Below are positions 35,690-48,136 of a DNA stretch of 64,000 nt, in pieces. The position numbers and the translations under genes were made by a program. Each line of letters begins with the position of its first letter. Within the stretch, counting starts at the first letter, position 1. Source of the stretch: Ahaetulla prasina (lineage: Eukaryota; Chordata; Lepidosauria; Squamata; Colubridae); NCBI RefSeq assembly GCF_028640845.1, contig NC_080548.1, positions 8,612,314 to 8,676,313 on the forward strand, given 5' to 3'. Under the pieces are notes generated by a model. That model searched no databases, had not been told where the DNA came from, and worked only from the letters and a program-made list of their open reading frames with translations.

Positions 35690-36897
35690 GCTGTGTTCAT
35701 ATAATGGAGCTGAGCCATTCCTCCTGATCAACTGATACACCACTGCATATTGCCAGCATGCCAACTAGAATTGTTGGCTCAGTTGTGTGAATGAGCCATT
35801 TTTTAAAATTCTCCTAGGTGCTGCAAAGCAGCATCCTGGGACGCCACAGACAGTAGTGAGAACAACCCCAGCAACTTGGCTTCTGGCAAGTGAATATTTT
35901 GTGGTTGACCAGGCTCAGTAGAGTGGCCAATTTGTGAGAGTATGAATTGAAGGCCATGATGAATTTAGTCAAGACATATTCACAATTTAAAACCACCTTT
36001 TTTCAACTTATGGCATTTTCTGTTCCCGAGAATAATTGGCACCTAAATGAGGTTGAAAGGATTGCAAACTGCCACTATGCTTGCTCATTTTTGTTAAAAA
36101 GCAGCAAGAATCTATTGACTAGAGTTGTAACTGTGGACAACTCTCCCTCCACCATCCAAGAAAAAGCTGGAAAGAACTCAGGTCCTGCTACTAACCAAGG
36201 AAGAAATGAAATTCAAGAAAAACGAAAAAGGTTTTGAAAACCTCATGAAGGAAGCCTGAATATCATTTATTGCCAATTACTATTCTAACCAACTTCTTGA
36301 CAGCCAGCCTGCTTCAGCCCATTTGTACTGGTTATTTGGGATGATGCCATAATGTTGCTAGGAGCAGTTGCTAAGCAAAGAAACCCAGGAAAGTGCCAAA
36401 CTGCAAAAGTTCCACGTTAAAAGAAGCTTTTGAAATATATAAAATAATAATAATAATAATGGATATCTGCTGTTGACACTAGTAGAGACTGGGGGAAAGA
36501 CAACAGATGACCACAAGATGAAAAAGGTCGGCCAATCTCTGTCTCCTATTCTACTTGGATTCTCTACATTCAAATCATAAGTCTCAACCATAAAACTGAA
36601 GTCCAGTGGATTGCAGTGAACCTGAAGTCTAAGAATAGGCAACAAAGGATTGAGAAATGGGAATAAGGAAGCAAGTCTAAGAGTTCCTACTGCTGAACAT
36701 AAAGAGAAAAAACCCAGAGCAAGCAACCATAAGTCTGTCACTTCCAATATATTGTCTTCTAGATGTGATCAAGCTCAATTTCTGACATTAATCACATCCA
36801 ACAACAGAGAAAGACTAATAGAAACTATTCAGCTAAAGACTGAAGAAATAAAACATGCCAGCCTAAGTACAGGAACTTATGACTATCATTAAGTGTT
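35690..36897. other. Intronic sequence without recognisable features
   Basis: A 129-codon minus frame (36358-36747) and a 96-codon plus frame (35947-36237) show no domain, splice context or composition that would support a gene. Confidence 0.5.
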
Positions 36898-37017
36898 GTA
36901 GTACCTTAATGAAGGTATCTTTTCTTTTATGTACACTGAGAGCATATGCACCAAGACAAATTCTTTGTATGTCCAATCACACTTGGCCAATAAAAAAATA
37001 TATTTTATTCTATTATC
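36898..37017 (+). mobile_element. Snake1/L3-type LINE 3' end
   Basis: Shares GTACACTGAGAGCATATGCA and CCAATCACACTTGGCCAATA with 62945-63402. Its tail is a degraded ATTTTATTCTATTAT rather than a long microsatellite. Confidence 0.88.
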
Positions 37018-37669
37018 CCTTGTCTATATAGAGAAAGAACATAGCCCATCTGGTCCAAGGAGTCAATTCAGACTTTGCCATTTTTTCCATATATAGTGTA
37101 AAAAATGCAGCTGAGCATGAATGGCCTGGATGATTTCTGCAATTCTCCAGGTAAAGGAGATATCCTCCATCAAAGGCAGGATTTGCCATTAACAGACAAG
37201 ACAGCACTTCTACCGAAAGAGACCATGGGAGAAATTCTCTACTGGTATCTTCTCCTGGAGTTATGTAGCTATTTGGAAAGCATCTGGAAAAATGAGAGAA
37301 TATTCATATGTAATTCTTGTCTACTTCTCCATTAAATCAATACAAGAACAGCATCCTCCACCCCTAAGCACTTCTCCAAATTTCTCTTTTCTATTGGAAG
37401 AATTCCTACAGGAAGGAAATGAGAAATAAAGAGACATACAAAACACTGAATACTACAATGTAAATATTTTTTTAAAAAAAATGTTTATATCAAAGGGAGA
37501 TGTTTGCATTCTAAATATATTCATTCCAATACACTATATCTCACTGCATTGCAGTACTCAATATCTAAATGTTGGGCGTGGTGATGGGGAGATTGTCTAA
37601 TGTTCTCTCAAACTTGGAATTGATCCTGCTTGAATTCTTTTGTTGAATAAGCCACAAGCTAAGCCAGGA
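37018..37669. other. Intronic sequence without recognisable features
   Basis: Nothing supported. Confidence 0.5.
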
Positions 37670-37915
37670 AAGATCTGGATGACATCCACTCTGCTGCTGT
37701 TCAGAAGAGTGGTGAAGACCTGCCTTTTCACCTAGACTTTAGTGAGGGAGAATGAGACTCCTTGCTTCATTCCAGCCTGTCTATTGGTCTTGCCATCTTT
37801 TATTGGTGTGGGGTTTTTTATTGCTGTGAGACATTCAGAGTCATTGGGAATCGGGCAGCATGCAAGTTTAATAAATCATCATCATCAACAACAACAACAC
37901 CATCATCATGGAAAT
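37670..37915 (+). mobile_element. LINE 3' end (L2/CR1-like) with ATC/AAC-rich tail
   Basis: Begins with a remnant encoding LLFRRVVKTCLFT-like residues, the usual LINE C-terminus. A short 3' region ends in GTTTAATAAATCATCATCAT, followed by AAC and ATC units. Confidence 0.55.
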
Positions 37916-39194
37916 TTCTCACCAGTTAGAAACCACCATGCCACATTGGCTGATATGGGGACTAGGCCAAAACAGCCACTTTCTTTCAAGTAAATAACAA
38001 TTGTCTCCATTACACTCCCTGGAGACTTAATTTTGCCTTTTCAAAACTTTCTCTCCTAATTAATCCCTACTGTTCCTTAAAAACAAGTCTCAATCTGGTT
38101 GAATGCATTGATTACATATGTGTATTATTATCGGCAAAACTCTCTCTCTGTGTGTGTGCTGCATCCCCCTTAAAATAACTGTTCTAATCTCCAAAGCAGA
38201 TTAGCCAATTACCACTAATTCTTTCCACCCTCTTGTCACATACATTGGTCCACCCATCATGGATCTCTTGATGATTATTCCTGGTTTCTTTCACTACCTG
38301 CATCTGCCATCATATTCAATTTTGTAAACTTTCTGAAAACTTTTTCTTATATAAATGAGTAGGAGCTCATTAGGGTATTCAATTCATGATCTATCATCTG
38401 CCCAAGCATTTAGGCTACATTATTTGACATGAGGGAGGAAGAGCAATGAAATCCCTACTATTCAGTTTTAAACAATCCCCAGAAAACATCTTTGTTGAAA
38501 ATGCCAAAGTTGCTTGAAGTGAAAAATTATCCCCAGAAAATTTTGTATAACTGTCGGCTGTCTGCCTCTTCTTCTTCCAAAACTAATTCAGAATGGGTTA
38601 CAAAATGTCAGGGAATATTAAACAGAAAAAAGAGCATAATCAAAGGAGCCATTAAAATCTTTTAAAATAAAACAAAGTTCTTTGCAGATTTCAAAAACCA
38701 GGAAAACTTTCACTGAGAAGATTATTTCACAATTTGCATACACAGCAGCAAAACAAAACCTGAATTCTGCAAAACATCAGTAATGTTATAGTTTGATAAA
38801 ACTGAATTAGGTCCAAAAAGTCAACAAAGGCAGTTTGATTCGAAAGAAATATGGCAGGCCTTACTAGGTTTTGATAATGATTTTGGTGTCATATTGTGAA
38901 CTAAACATACTTTCTGTATTATTTTCAAAGCATCAGATAGAAGAATCTAGTCTGAGTTCTTATATATCATCTTTGTCCACATTTTCTTTCTCCCAAGTGC
39001 CAAGCCAAGTGCCAAGGATGCTGATAAACTAGAGGTCAAAAATATCTCTCCATTCCTCTTTTTCTGATATTTGAAAGCAAGCTGCACCCAGCCAAGAGAT
39101 AATCTCCAGGTCTAATAATCCACAAGATACCTGCCCTCAATGAAGTTATCCAATTCCTTTTTACGTTTATCCAAGTTATGGCCACAATTATATC
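37916..39194. other. Intronic sequence without recognisable features
   Basis: Nothing supported. Confidence 0.5.
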
Positions 39195-39578
39195 TTAGAA
39201 TGTTGTATCATAGGACTGAAGGGATCTTGGAAGGCTTATTATTGCCCAACCTCCTGCCAAAGATAAATCCCAGATAAATGGTTGTCCAATGTTTTCTTGA
39301 AAGTCTCCAGCAATGGTACACCCAGAATTGCAGGAGGCAAGTTGTTCCATTGTTCAGTCAGGAAATTTCTCCTTACTTCCAGATTGGATCTCTCTCTGAT
39401 GAGACTTCACCCATTGTTCCTTGTCCTGCCCTCAGATGCTAAGGCATTGGAAGACAGCTATCATATCACATGTAAGGTTTTTCCTTTGTTATGCTAAATA
39501 AACCTAGTTCCCTTAGCTGTCCATTGTATGGTTTAGTTTCTAGACCCCTTATCTTTGTGGCTCTACTCTTCACTCTTT
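39195..39578 (-). mobile_element. CR1 LINE, 3' part (interrupted by LINE-B)
   Basis: Read on the minus strand this is the CR1 C-terminus and 3' end. The plus strand shows GGACTGAAGGGATCTTGGAA, TCAGGAAATTTCTCCTTA and CACCCATTGTTCCTTGTCCT, the complements of the usual CR1 tail. It breaks off at CTCTTCACTCTTT and resumes at 40594. Confidence 0.85.
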
Positions 39579-40593
39579 ATTTATTTATTTATTTTATTTA
39601 TTTATTTATTTGTCATAACAATATATACAAGCGTTACATAAAAGGTTATAAATATATGAACGTATATATGAGGAGAAATGAGGTACTAAAAAACGTGTAT
39701 ATACATAGGGAAAGAAACAGTAGGACAGGAACGGTAGGCACGTTTGTGCTCTTATGCACGCCCCTTTAGAGTCCTCTTAGGAAAGTGGTGAGGTCAACCG
39801 TGGACAGTTTTTGAGTGAAACCTTTGGGGTTATGAGAAGAAACCACAGAGTCAGGTAATGCATTCCAAGTATATACAATTCTGTTACAGAAATCGTGTTT
39901 TCTGCAATCTAAACTGGAACGGTTGACATTGAGTTTGAATCTGTTTGTAGCTCTTGTGATATTGTTATTGAAACTAAAAAAGTCATTGACAGGAAGGACA
40001 TTACAACGGATGATTTTATATGCTAAACCCAGATCCAGTCGAAGGCGACAAGTTCCAAGTTTTCTAGACCCAAGATATCAAGTCTGGTGGAATAAGGTAT
40101 TTTATTAGTTTCAGAGGAATGGAGAATTCTTCTCGTAAAATACCTTTGGACACGCTCAACTGTGTTGATGTCAGATATATGGTAAGGGTTCCAGACAGGA
40201 GAGCAGTAATCAAGAATTGGCCTAACAAATGTTTTATATGCTCTGGTCAGTAGCATGGTGTTTTTTGAAAAGAAGCTACGTAAAATTAAGTTGACAACTC
40301 TTAGAGCCTTCTTAGCTATGTAGTTGCAGTGGGCTTTGGAACTTAAATCGTTAGATGTAAAAACTCCAAGGTCTTTGACAGGGTGGGGGTCATCTGCGAG
40401 GCAATGTCCATCAAGCATGTACTTTGTGATTGGGTTCTTTCTTCCAATGTGCAAGACTGAGCATTTACTGGTTGAAATTTGTAGTTGCCAAATTTTAGAC
40501 CAGGCAGATAGATGATCAAGGTCCTTTTGAATTGTGGATGCATTGTCAGTGGTGTTGAAAAGTTTGACATCATCAGCAAAGAGAACACAGGTT
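39579..40593 (-). mobile_element. LINE-B copy 2, inserted into CR1
   Basis: The longest LINE-B copy. The minus strand encodes [48 protein letters not shown] and TRLDILGLENLEL before a frame break, then the conserved 3' block and an (AAAT)n tail at 39579-39612. The short direct repeat CTCTTT at 39573-39578 and 40594-40599 is a candidate target-site duplication. 5'-truncated. Confidence 0.88.
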
Positions 40594-41695
40594 CTCTTTC
40601 TAGGGTGTCAGCATCTTTTTTGTATTGTGGTAACCAAAATTGGACACAGCATTCCAAGTGTGGCCTCACTAGTCCAGTACAGATCAGTACTATCACTTCC
40701 CGTGATCTTCAGGCTATTCTTCTGTTGATAGCTTTGGGGGTTTTTTCTTTTCTTTTTTCTTTTTTGGCAGCTACAGCATATTGCTGACTCAGACTTAAGT
40801 GATGGTCCACCAGGACACCTAGATCATTCTCACAGGCACTACTATGTGCTTGTACTGCCTATTCTATAGCTGTGCATTTGATTTTACCGGCCTAAGTGAA
40901 GGACTTTTCTTTTCTCAATATTGAACTGCATCTTGTTGGATAGGGCCCAATGCTCAAGACTATTAAGATCCTTCTGAATCTGGAGTCTATCTTCCAAAGT
41001 ACTAGCATTTGGTGTCATCTGCAAATTTGATGAACAAATTTGATTTGAGTGCCCTTCCAATCGCCTCATCTAGATCTTAATTTATGAAAATGTTGCAAGG
41101 CATTGGGTCCAAAACAGAAAGTTGAGGTATTCTACTACAAGCTTCCCTCCACTAGATGTAGTTCCATTGAGGATCACATGGTAAATATGGCTGATCAGAC
41201 AACTGCTTAGCCAAATGTCTTACTGAAGTCTAAATATGCTGTATCCATCGCATTTTCTTGATCCATTAATTTAATCACTTTATCAAAGAAGGCAATATGG
41301 TTTGTTTGGCATGACCTGCTTTTAACAAACCTATGCTGCCTTGTTCATGTCTAGGTGCTTACAAATCCTTGCTTGATTATCTTTTCCAGATTTTTCCCAG
41401 GAATTAATGTCAAACTGATTGGTCTGTAGCTTCCTGGTTCCAGTTTTTCCTTCTTTTTGAAGATTGGAACCATATCAGCTCTTTTCCAGTCCTCTGCCAG
41501 AAAGATTTCATTAATGGTTCTGAGATCACATCTGCCAGCTCCTTCAGTACCCTGGGATGTAAACCATCTGATCCCAGAGATACGAACTCATCCAAAGTGG
41601 ATAGATGTTGTCTTACCAATTCCTTGCCTATTTTGACCTGCATTCCTGTTCTACTAGTTTTTGCTTCCAGCTTCTTTGTTGGACTATTCATTAGT
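40594..41695 (-). mobile_element. CR1 LINE, reverse transcriptase part (continuation)
   Basis: The minus strand encodes pieces of the CR1 reverse transcriptase. These include GSDGLHPRVLKELADVISEP, QNDLGVLVDHHLS-like, QMTPNASTLEDRLQIQKDLN and HWALSNKMQFNIEKRKVLHL, in the expected order toward lower coordinates. Many frameshifts and stops make it a dead copy. Confidence 0.85.
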
Positions 41696-43705
41696 TAAGG
41701 AAATACAAAAATATACAGGAGTAGGCTTTGTTCCTTAAATTCTAATTGCCATACACCTCCCTTCCTATGTTCCCAAACACTCAGGCTCCCTGCATGGACA
41801 GAGAAAGCTGTGTTGCATCACAATCTGCTTTTGAAAATATCTTACATTTCCGCAAACAGTTTAGAATGTGACAGAAGGAGTTATTTAAAAAGTAGAAGCC
41901 AGAAGGGAGGAACTTCTGTTCTACCATAATCCTGGGTGGCTCCATAGTGTGAGTCAAATAAAAATCTGAAAAGGGAAAATATAATCCAGCCTCTTTCTCT
42001 ACTTGTTGCTTCCCAAGTATACTTACTTTTAATTCCTGGCCAATCTTTTACTGGGAAGTGTGGCACATGTGAAGGGCAAGACATTAGTGAAGGGTAGTGC
42101 TGTAAAAAGGATGTGGGGGGAGGTAATCATTACTTGTTCACAGCCATCATACCCTAATCGCCTTTCATCTGTACTACTGTAATATGTTCCAAACACCTTG
42201 AAGAATGTCTAAAAACTACCACTGCTACAGCAATGCAGTAATCCAGACACTGATGGCTTGCTCCTGATATTCTTGAGTAACCCTACTGTTTCAAGAGCTC
42301 CACAGGTAGGTAAAGTTGTTTCCCCCCTACTAGCACATATGGACAGGCTTAAAAAGATTACCAGCCTGTAAAATTCTGATTGTGATGCTATTTGAGGCAA
42401 AGGTTAGGCATAATGAAAGTTGGCAACATAACAAAGGCAAAATGGCAATTTTCTAAATTCAGCCTCGGTTCTGTTGATTAAAATTGGCCCCTAATTATTA
42501 TATGACTGAAGCTCACATAATTGTTCTGCAAACCTAACAGATTATAATCAAGAAGGCTTATGGAAAAGATTTATATTTTTGCATATGTTACATTCACTCA
42601 TCTTTTATACCACATATTCTATAATGTATCATCTGAAAAATAATCTTCAATCAGCAAGTCAAATAATGTAGTATTTTCTCATAGACAGTTAGTGTCTTTC
42701 TTTCCAAACTTTTGTTCGGTTACTATTCCCAGGCCCAGTGGGAATTTCACAGAGATTTTTAAAGCTTCTGCATCTTAAATAAGACCTTCACCTTGTGCTC
42801 AAAGGAACAGCAACCAGCAAACTGGGGTGCCTGTCAAAAATATGGCTTAGCAAAAAATCAAGAAGCATTTCTGCTAGGCTGGAACTAAAAAGATTCATTA
42901 TCTGTTTTGTATTCTCTCAGAGCACTATAATTAAACTCAAACTACTGAAAACGTCATTCCAACATTCAGCACAAGATGAAGCTGACTTGACCACCGCATT
43001 GTTATAATTCATTTATTAGAAAATAATTCCTCAAGCAACACTATCCAGAAAAGGCTTGCAATCCAGTGGCTGGAGAATTAAGTTTCTGCTTTTAAATCCT
43101 GTGTTTTGCCACTAGATGTTCTTTTTCTCCAACTATTAATGAAGATGAAAAAAGCATTACTTACAATGAATAAAAGGCACTAGTTTTTTTTAATACCTAA
43201 AGTGCCTCCCTTAATTAAATGAAAAAGATCACAGCTACATTACTAGACATAACACTCATATCAAGATGTCTTGATCAAATGACTTGCATTAAATTAACAG
43301 ATTAATTTAATATAAATCTTCATAAATGTGCATTGGTCATTATTGTAAATGTTGTATTTTTTTCTTTTCATTTGTCATGTTTGGTTGGCTTAGTGGCCAG
43401 TTGATACATTTTGACTTACACATGATTTTTATTTATAATCATGTTAACAAAAAAGACACTCTTTTTAAAAGAAGGTGATTGTAAATTTCACATCAAGTGT
43501 TCTGATACCAAAGCACCCTTTCTTATAAAAGTAAAAAGGATATATACTGGTACTTCTAATACATTTTCTACAATGACACTCGGCATCTGTACATTTTATT
43601 CATGTTTAAATTGCACTTTCCACCTGCTGGCAATTAATTGATGCACATTTTTTAAACAAAAAGAATTATGAACTAAATCATAGAATTAAAACATAGGAGC
43701 AGACA
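41696..43705. other. Intronic sequence without recognisable features
   Basis: Nothing supported. Confidence 0.5.
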
Positions 43706-44400
43706 CATTTTTTTTTTATTAGATTTTTATACCGCCCTTCTCCTGAAGGACTCAGGGCGGTGTACAGCCAAATAATAAAACCACACAATATACACATTAA
43801 AACAGAAACTTAAAACCAAGCATATTACATAAATGGCCGAAATTTAAAACAATCAATTTAAAACCCTAAAATTAATAAATAACCCCAACTATAATTTAAT
43901 AAAACTTTTAAGCCAGTCCCGCTTGAATAAATAAATGCGTTTTCAGCTCACGGCGAAAGGTCCGAAGATCAGGCAATTGGCGTAAACCAGGGGGAAGTTC
44001 GTTCCAAAGAGTAGGAGCTCCGACAGAGAAGGCCCTACTCCTGGGGGCCACCAGCCAACATTGTTTGGGGGACGGCACCCTGAGAAGACCCTCTCTGTGT
44101 GAGCATACGGGTCGGTGGGAGGCATAAGGTAACAGCAGGCGGTCCCGTAAGTACCCGGGCCCTAAGCCATGGAGCGCTTTAAAGGTGGTAACCAAAATCT
44201 TAAAGCGCACCCGAAAGACCACAGGAAGCCAGTGCAGGCTGCGCAGGAGTGGTGTTACATGGGAGCAACGAGTGGCTCCCACTATTACCCGCGCAGCTGC
44301 ATTCTGAACTAGCTGAAGCCTCCGGGTGCACTTCAAGGGCAGCCCCATGTAGAGACCATTGCAATAATCCAAACGAGAAGTGAAATGAAGAACAAAAGAA
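43706..44400 (-). mobile_element. L2/CR1-like LINE with an open 154-codon C-terminal frame
   Basis: The minus-strand frame at 43908-44372 is intact: LDYCNGLYMGLPLK, RRLQLVQNAAARVIVGATR, LRSLHWLPVVFRVRFKIL, GLGPGYLRDRLLLPYASHR and FRRELKTHLFIQAGLA. This is the end of the reverse transcriptase domain and the C-terminal tail. The 3' region ends with the GGGCGGTATAAAAAT-type hairpin and an A-rich tail near 43708. It is 5'-truncated but little mutated, so it is younger than the 6104 copy. Confidence 0.9.
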
Positions 44401-44431
44401 GGTAGATAGTCTTAAAAGTCCAGTAAAACTA

Positions 44432-44690
44432 GTTTTACTTCTGTATATAGCAATAGCAATAGCACTTAGTATACCGCTTCACAGTGCTTTCTAGCCCTCT
44501 CTAAGCGGTTTACAGAGTCAGCCTATTGCCCCCAACAGTCTGGGTCCTCATTTTACTCCCCTCAGAAGGATGGAAGACTGAGTCAACCTTGAGCCGGTAA
44601 GATTTGAACTGCCAAATTGCAGGCAGGCAGCAGTCAGCAGAAGTAGCCTGCAGTACTGCACTCTAACCACTGCACCACCGTGACTCATAA
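44432..44690 (-). mobile_element. tRNA-derived SINE with LINE-type tail and (TATTGC)n end
   Basis: The minus strand has an A-box-like block (44658-44678), a B-box-like GGCAGTTCAAATCTT (44599-44613), and a body with CAGTCTTCCATCCTTCTGAG. The 3' tail AACCGCTTAGAGAGGGCT...GCGGTATACTAAGTGC is followed by GCTATT repeats. Confidence 0.82.
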
Positions 44691-45558
44691 TATAAAACAA
44701 AAACATAATATAAAACAAAAACATAAATATCCAATCTAATTCAATTAACAAAGGGCTTGTTTCAGTTACTCACAGCTGATAATTGCAGATTTGGAATTGG
44801 GAGGTACATGTTCTGGGTGATAACCCTCTCATTATGAGATACCTTGCCCTTTGAAGTATGGAGAGTCCTACTACCTTCCATTTGCTTTGTATAATAATTA
44901 GAACTAGTATATACTGCTGGGAGTGTAGTAAAGGATGGATCTGGGCTGTCCTGATAGTTGAGTTCTGTGTTTGCTTGTTTTTATTTGTTTGTTTAAGCTG
45001 ATTATTTTCACTGCATTTGTGTTTATTTTAGGTAATAATCTGAATCTTTTAAAGTAAGGCATTAAATAAATGCTTTATTACATAAAGGAAATTAATGAAG
45101 ACTGATAACTTGAAATTTGCCCAGAAATGAATTGAAATAATATTAAATGCGGTTATTTTTTTAAATAAACGCTATTAAAATTTTAAATACCAAATAAAAA
45201 CTAGAAAAACTAGTAAGTAGAATGAAAAAGAGGCAGGAAACAAGAAAAGACAAAAGATAACAATCCAGAAATCAACGAAAAATTTCAAAAAGTAAAAAAT
45301 GATTTCCAATTTTGTTTTACAGAAGTTATAACTACAAGTATAAAATAATCATTTGCACTCTACGATTACAGCATTGTTTACATTTTATCTACTTTTATTA
45401 TTTTTATTCTAATGCTCAAAAGCATACATCATGACTTCATTTTCTGTTTCCTGCAAAAAGTCAATAAAGGTTTCTAATAATTCAATAAATGAAAAACTAA
45501 CTAAAATGAACTTCTGAAAAATGACTAGATACTGCATTTTGTACAGTCAGTAGTTTCT
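44691..45558. other. Intronic sequence without recognisable features
   Basis: AT-rich; nothing supported. Confidence 0.5.
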
Positions 45559-45566
45559 GCCTACAG

Positions 45567-45697
45567 CAGGGCTGTCAAACTCATGTTGTCATGGCGGCAT
45601 CACGTAACGTATCAGAACTTTTTCCCCCTTCGCTAAACCAGGTGTGGGAGCGGCCACATCTGTGTGTGACACATCTGCCGTGAGTTTGATAGCCCTG
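45567..45697. mobile_element. hAT-like group D MITE (131 bp)
   Basis: Starts CAGGGCTGTCAAACTC, ends GAGTTTGATAGCCCTG, and has a perfect 8-bp duplication GCCTACAG (45559-45566 and 45698-45705). The only copy of this group in the window. Confidence 0.93.
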
Positions 45698-45726
45698 GCC
45701 TACAGCTTCTGAATAATAACCTAGGA

Positions 45727-45861
45727 CAGGGGTCTGCAAACTTGGCTCTTTTAAGACTTGTGGACTTCAATTCCTAGAGTTTCTCAGCCAGCAAAGCTGA
45801 CTGAGGAATTCTGGGAGTTGAAGTCCACAAGTCTTAAAAGAGCCAAGTTTGCAGATCCCTG
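45727..45861. mobile_element. hAT-like group A foldback MITE, GCAAACTTGGCTC subtype (135 bp)
   Basis: Perfect duplication ACCTAGGA (45719-45726 and 45862-45869). The subtype sequence TCTGCAAACTTGGCTCTTTT occurs in the left arm and its complement in the right arm. It shares this subtype with the broken copy at 59652. Confidence 0.96.
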
Positions 45862-45869
45862 ACCTAGGA

Positions 45870-46739
45870 TAACCTAGTGCAAAATACATAAGGTTTTAAA
45901 TACTTAACTTTAAAAATGCTAAATTTGCTGTGCTATTTTAGTTGACTAATGTAACAAACAAATGTCTCTTTTTCTGTTTAACATATCTTTCCTGTAGAAA
46001 AAAAAGATCCCCAAATCTGTTACAGAACCTTAAGAATCAAAGCATTTTCAAAAATTAATTCCTCTTTTTGCAGGAGTATTTTAATATCTAAATATACAAG
46101 AACTGTTTCACAACATTAAAAAGGAATCAGAAAACAATGTATTGTATTTTGCAAGCATCAATGGATGCATAACCTTGTTAATTTTATAATTAGATTCTAG
46201 ATTCAAATGTATGTGACAATGAGAGTTAATTCTCTCACTGTCAAAGAAAAAAGTGTAGTAGTAAAACACAGGACAGATGGAAGAGAGAAGCCACCCTACA
46301 CATAGCCCAGGGCGCAGGATGGTAAAGAAAACAAAACAAAAGAAAGTTTGAACACTGTTTTTATATAAAGAGCTTGTCCGACTCACTATATTTCCTGAAC
46401 TACTTTGATTATGGCTTTCTACTTTCTTCAATATTTTAAATGTTTCCTAACTATAGTTAATTCTTAGCTATGAGATGAAATCTAACAAGAACAGAAAAAT
46501 GAATTAAATTTTAACATTCCAGAATCAATTATGAGAACGAAGTCCCTTTGGGACTTCCAGATGTCTCCCTCTCAAACCTACTAAAGCAGGTATTTGTACT
46601 CTTTGAAAGTCATACATCCAAGATGGCTCCACCTAGTTACAGATTATTCTAGAAACAATTTAACTATCAAGTGAGGGGCATCTGTGAATCTCTTTGTAAC
46701 CAAGTTTCAACTAACTTAAAAAGATTAACACTCCTCAAT
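45870..46739. other. Intronic sequence without recognisable features
   Basis: Nothing supported. Confidence 0.5.
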
Positions 46740-47720
46740 CCACTCCTGATAGCCAGCCCAAGAATTCCAAGAACTTTGGCCTTCATGAGTAGGAAGTGCC
46801 ATAGCATCCTGGAGTAATTGAACCTTTTGGAATTTCTTCAAAGGCAGAACACATTACAATAATCACAGCAAAAGACAAATTTAAAGATGAAAAGTCTCCA
46901 GATCTAGAGGGTCATAAAACTCACTGCCTCTTGGCCTTGTTCAGATTGAACCAAAGCTTGTCCTTCCCCATCTAGATCCCACCCTTCAGTCTCTAGGCAC
47001 TGAGACAGAAGCTAGACAGCATCAATCAATCAATCATTCCAGGGTCCTTTAAATAACCTCATGTCAATGAATTACTTTATCCCACAGCCTTATGTAGTAG
47101 ATGTTAAATAAGAGAGGAAAAGTTGTAGACCCTATTTAACACCACACAGTAGGAATCTAATCTAAGGTTAGATCGCTCCTTCAACCAACTGAAATTAATC
47201 CCAAAGGAACAACTAAAGCTGATCTTGAAGGATACCATGGTAAATGATATCAAAGGCTACTGAGAGATCAAGTAGATCAGGATGGATTCATCCAGTGGTG
47301 AAATCCAAATTTATTTACTACCAGTTCTGTGGGCGTGGCTTGGTGGGCATGGTGTGGCTTGGTGGGCATGGCAGGGGAAGGATACTGCAAAATCCCCATT
47401 CCCTCCCCACTCCTGGGGGAAGGATATTGCAAAATCTCCATTCTCATCCCACTCTGGGGCCAGCCAGAGGTGGTATTTGCTGATTCTCCAAACTACTCAA
47501 AATTTGCACTACCGGTTCTCTGAACTACTCAAAATTTCTGCTACTGGTTCTCCAGAACCTGTCAGAACCTGCTGGATTTCACCCCTGGATTCACCTCTAT
47601 CCATCTTACCAAAGATTATCCACAAGTGCTATCTTAGTACTCTATCTTAGTACTCTAGCCAACTTAAACCTGAAATTAATTTGTCTCAGAAAGAGGACCT
47701 TCAAGAGGAAGAGCCAACTT
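46740..47720 (-). mobile_element. Old LINE remnant (tentative), split by a group C element
   Basis: The words GGATACCATGGTAAATGATA, ATCAAAGGCTACTGAGAGAT and ACCAAAGATTATCCACAAGT fit a degraded LINE sequence commonly seen in birds and reptiles. It is interrupted at 47293-47587 by the hAT-like insertion. Similarity is by memory only. Confidence 0.4.
47293..47587 (+). mobile_element. hAT-like group C element (295 bp)
   Basis: Starts CAGTGGTGAAATCC, ends GGATTTCACCCCTG, and is flanked by GATTCATC (47285-47292) and GATTCACC (47588-47595), 7 of 8 identical. Two copies of the roughly 40-bp module. Confidence 0.92.
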
Positions 47721-47863
47721 TATAGATCTCACAAGGGAAACTCTTGTTGCCTATTCATTAAGAATATTTTTGAGTTTTTCTATTCTAAAAGAACAGAAAA
47801 GTTAAAAACCAAGCTGGAAAATAGTCAGGTGGATATTTCCTCTTTTTTATTTAGAATAGAATA

Positions 47864-47990
47864 GAATAGAATAGAATTTTTTTATTGGCCAAGTGTGATT
47901 GGACACACAAGGAATTTGTCTTGGTGCATATGCTCTCAGTGTACATAAAAGAAGAGATACCTTCATCAAGGTACAACATTTATATTCTAT
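47864..47990 (-). mobile_element. Snake1/L3-type LINE 3' end
   Basis: Inverted copy: AATAGAATAGAATAGAAT leads into TTTTTTATTGGCCAAGTGTG and TGCATATGCTCTCAGTGTAC. Truncated after the ACAACATTT block. Confidence 0.9.
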
Positions 47991-48084
47991 TGTTTGTATT
48001 CTTTTACCCAGATTGTTGGGGGGGCAATAAGTTGACTTTGTAAATATACAAATAGAATGAGACTATTGCCTTATACACTGTAAG

Positions 48085-48136
48085 CGGCCCTGAGTCTTCG
48101 GAGAAGGGCGGGATATAAATGTAAATTAAAAAAAAA
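48085..48136 (+). mobile_element. L2/CR1-like LINE or SINE tail
   Basis: Shows only the 3' hairpin GCGGCCCTGAGTCTTCGGAG, then AAGGGCGGGATATAAAT and an A-rich tail. Upstream boundaries are unclear. Confidence 0.65.

Noticed and set aside
36358..36747. 129-codon minus frame as a hypothetical exon
   Set aside because: Hydrophobic but without recognisable domain or motif. No convincing acceptor and donor define an exon.
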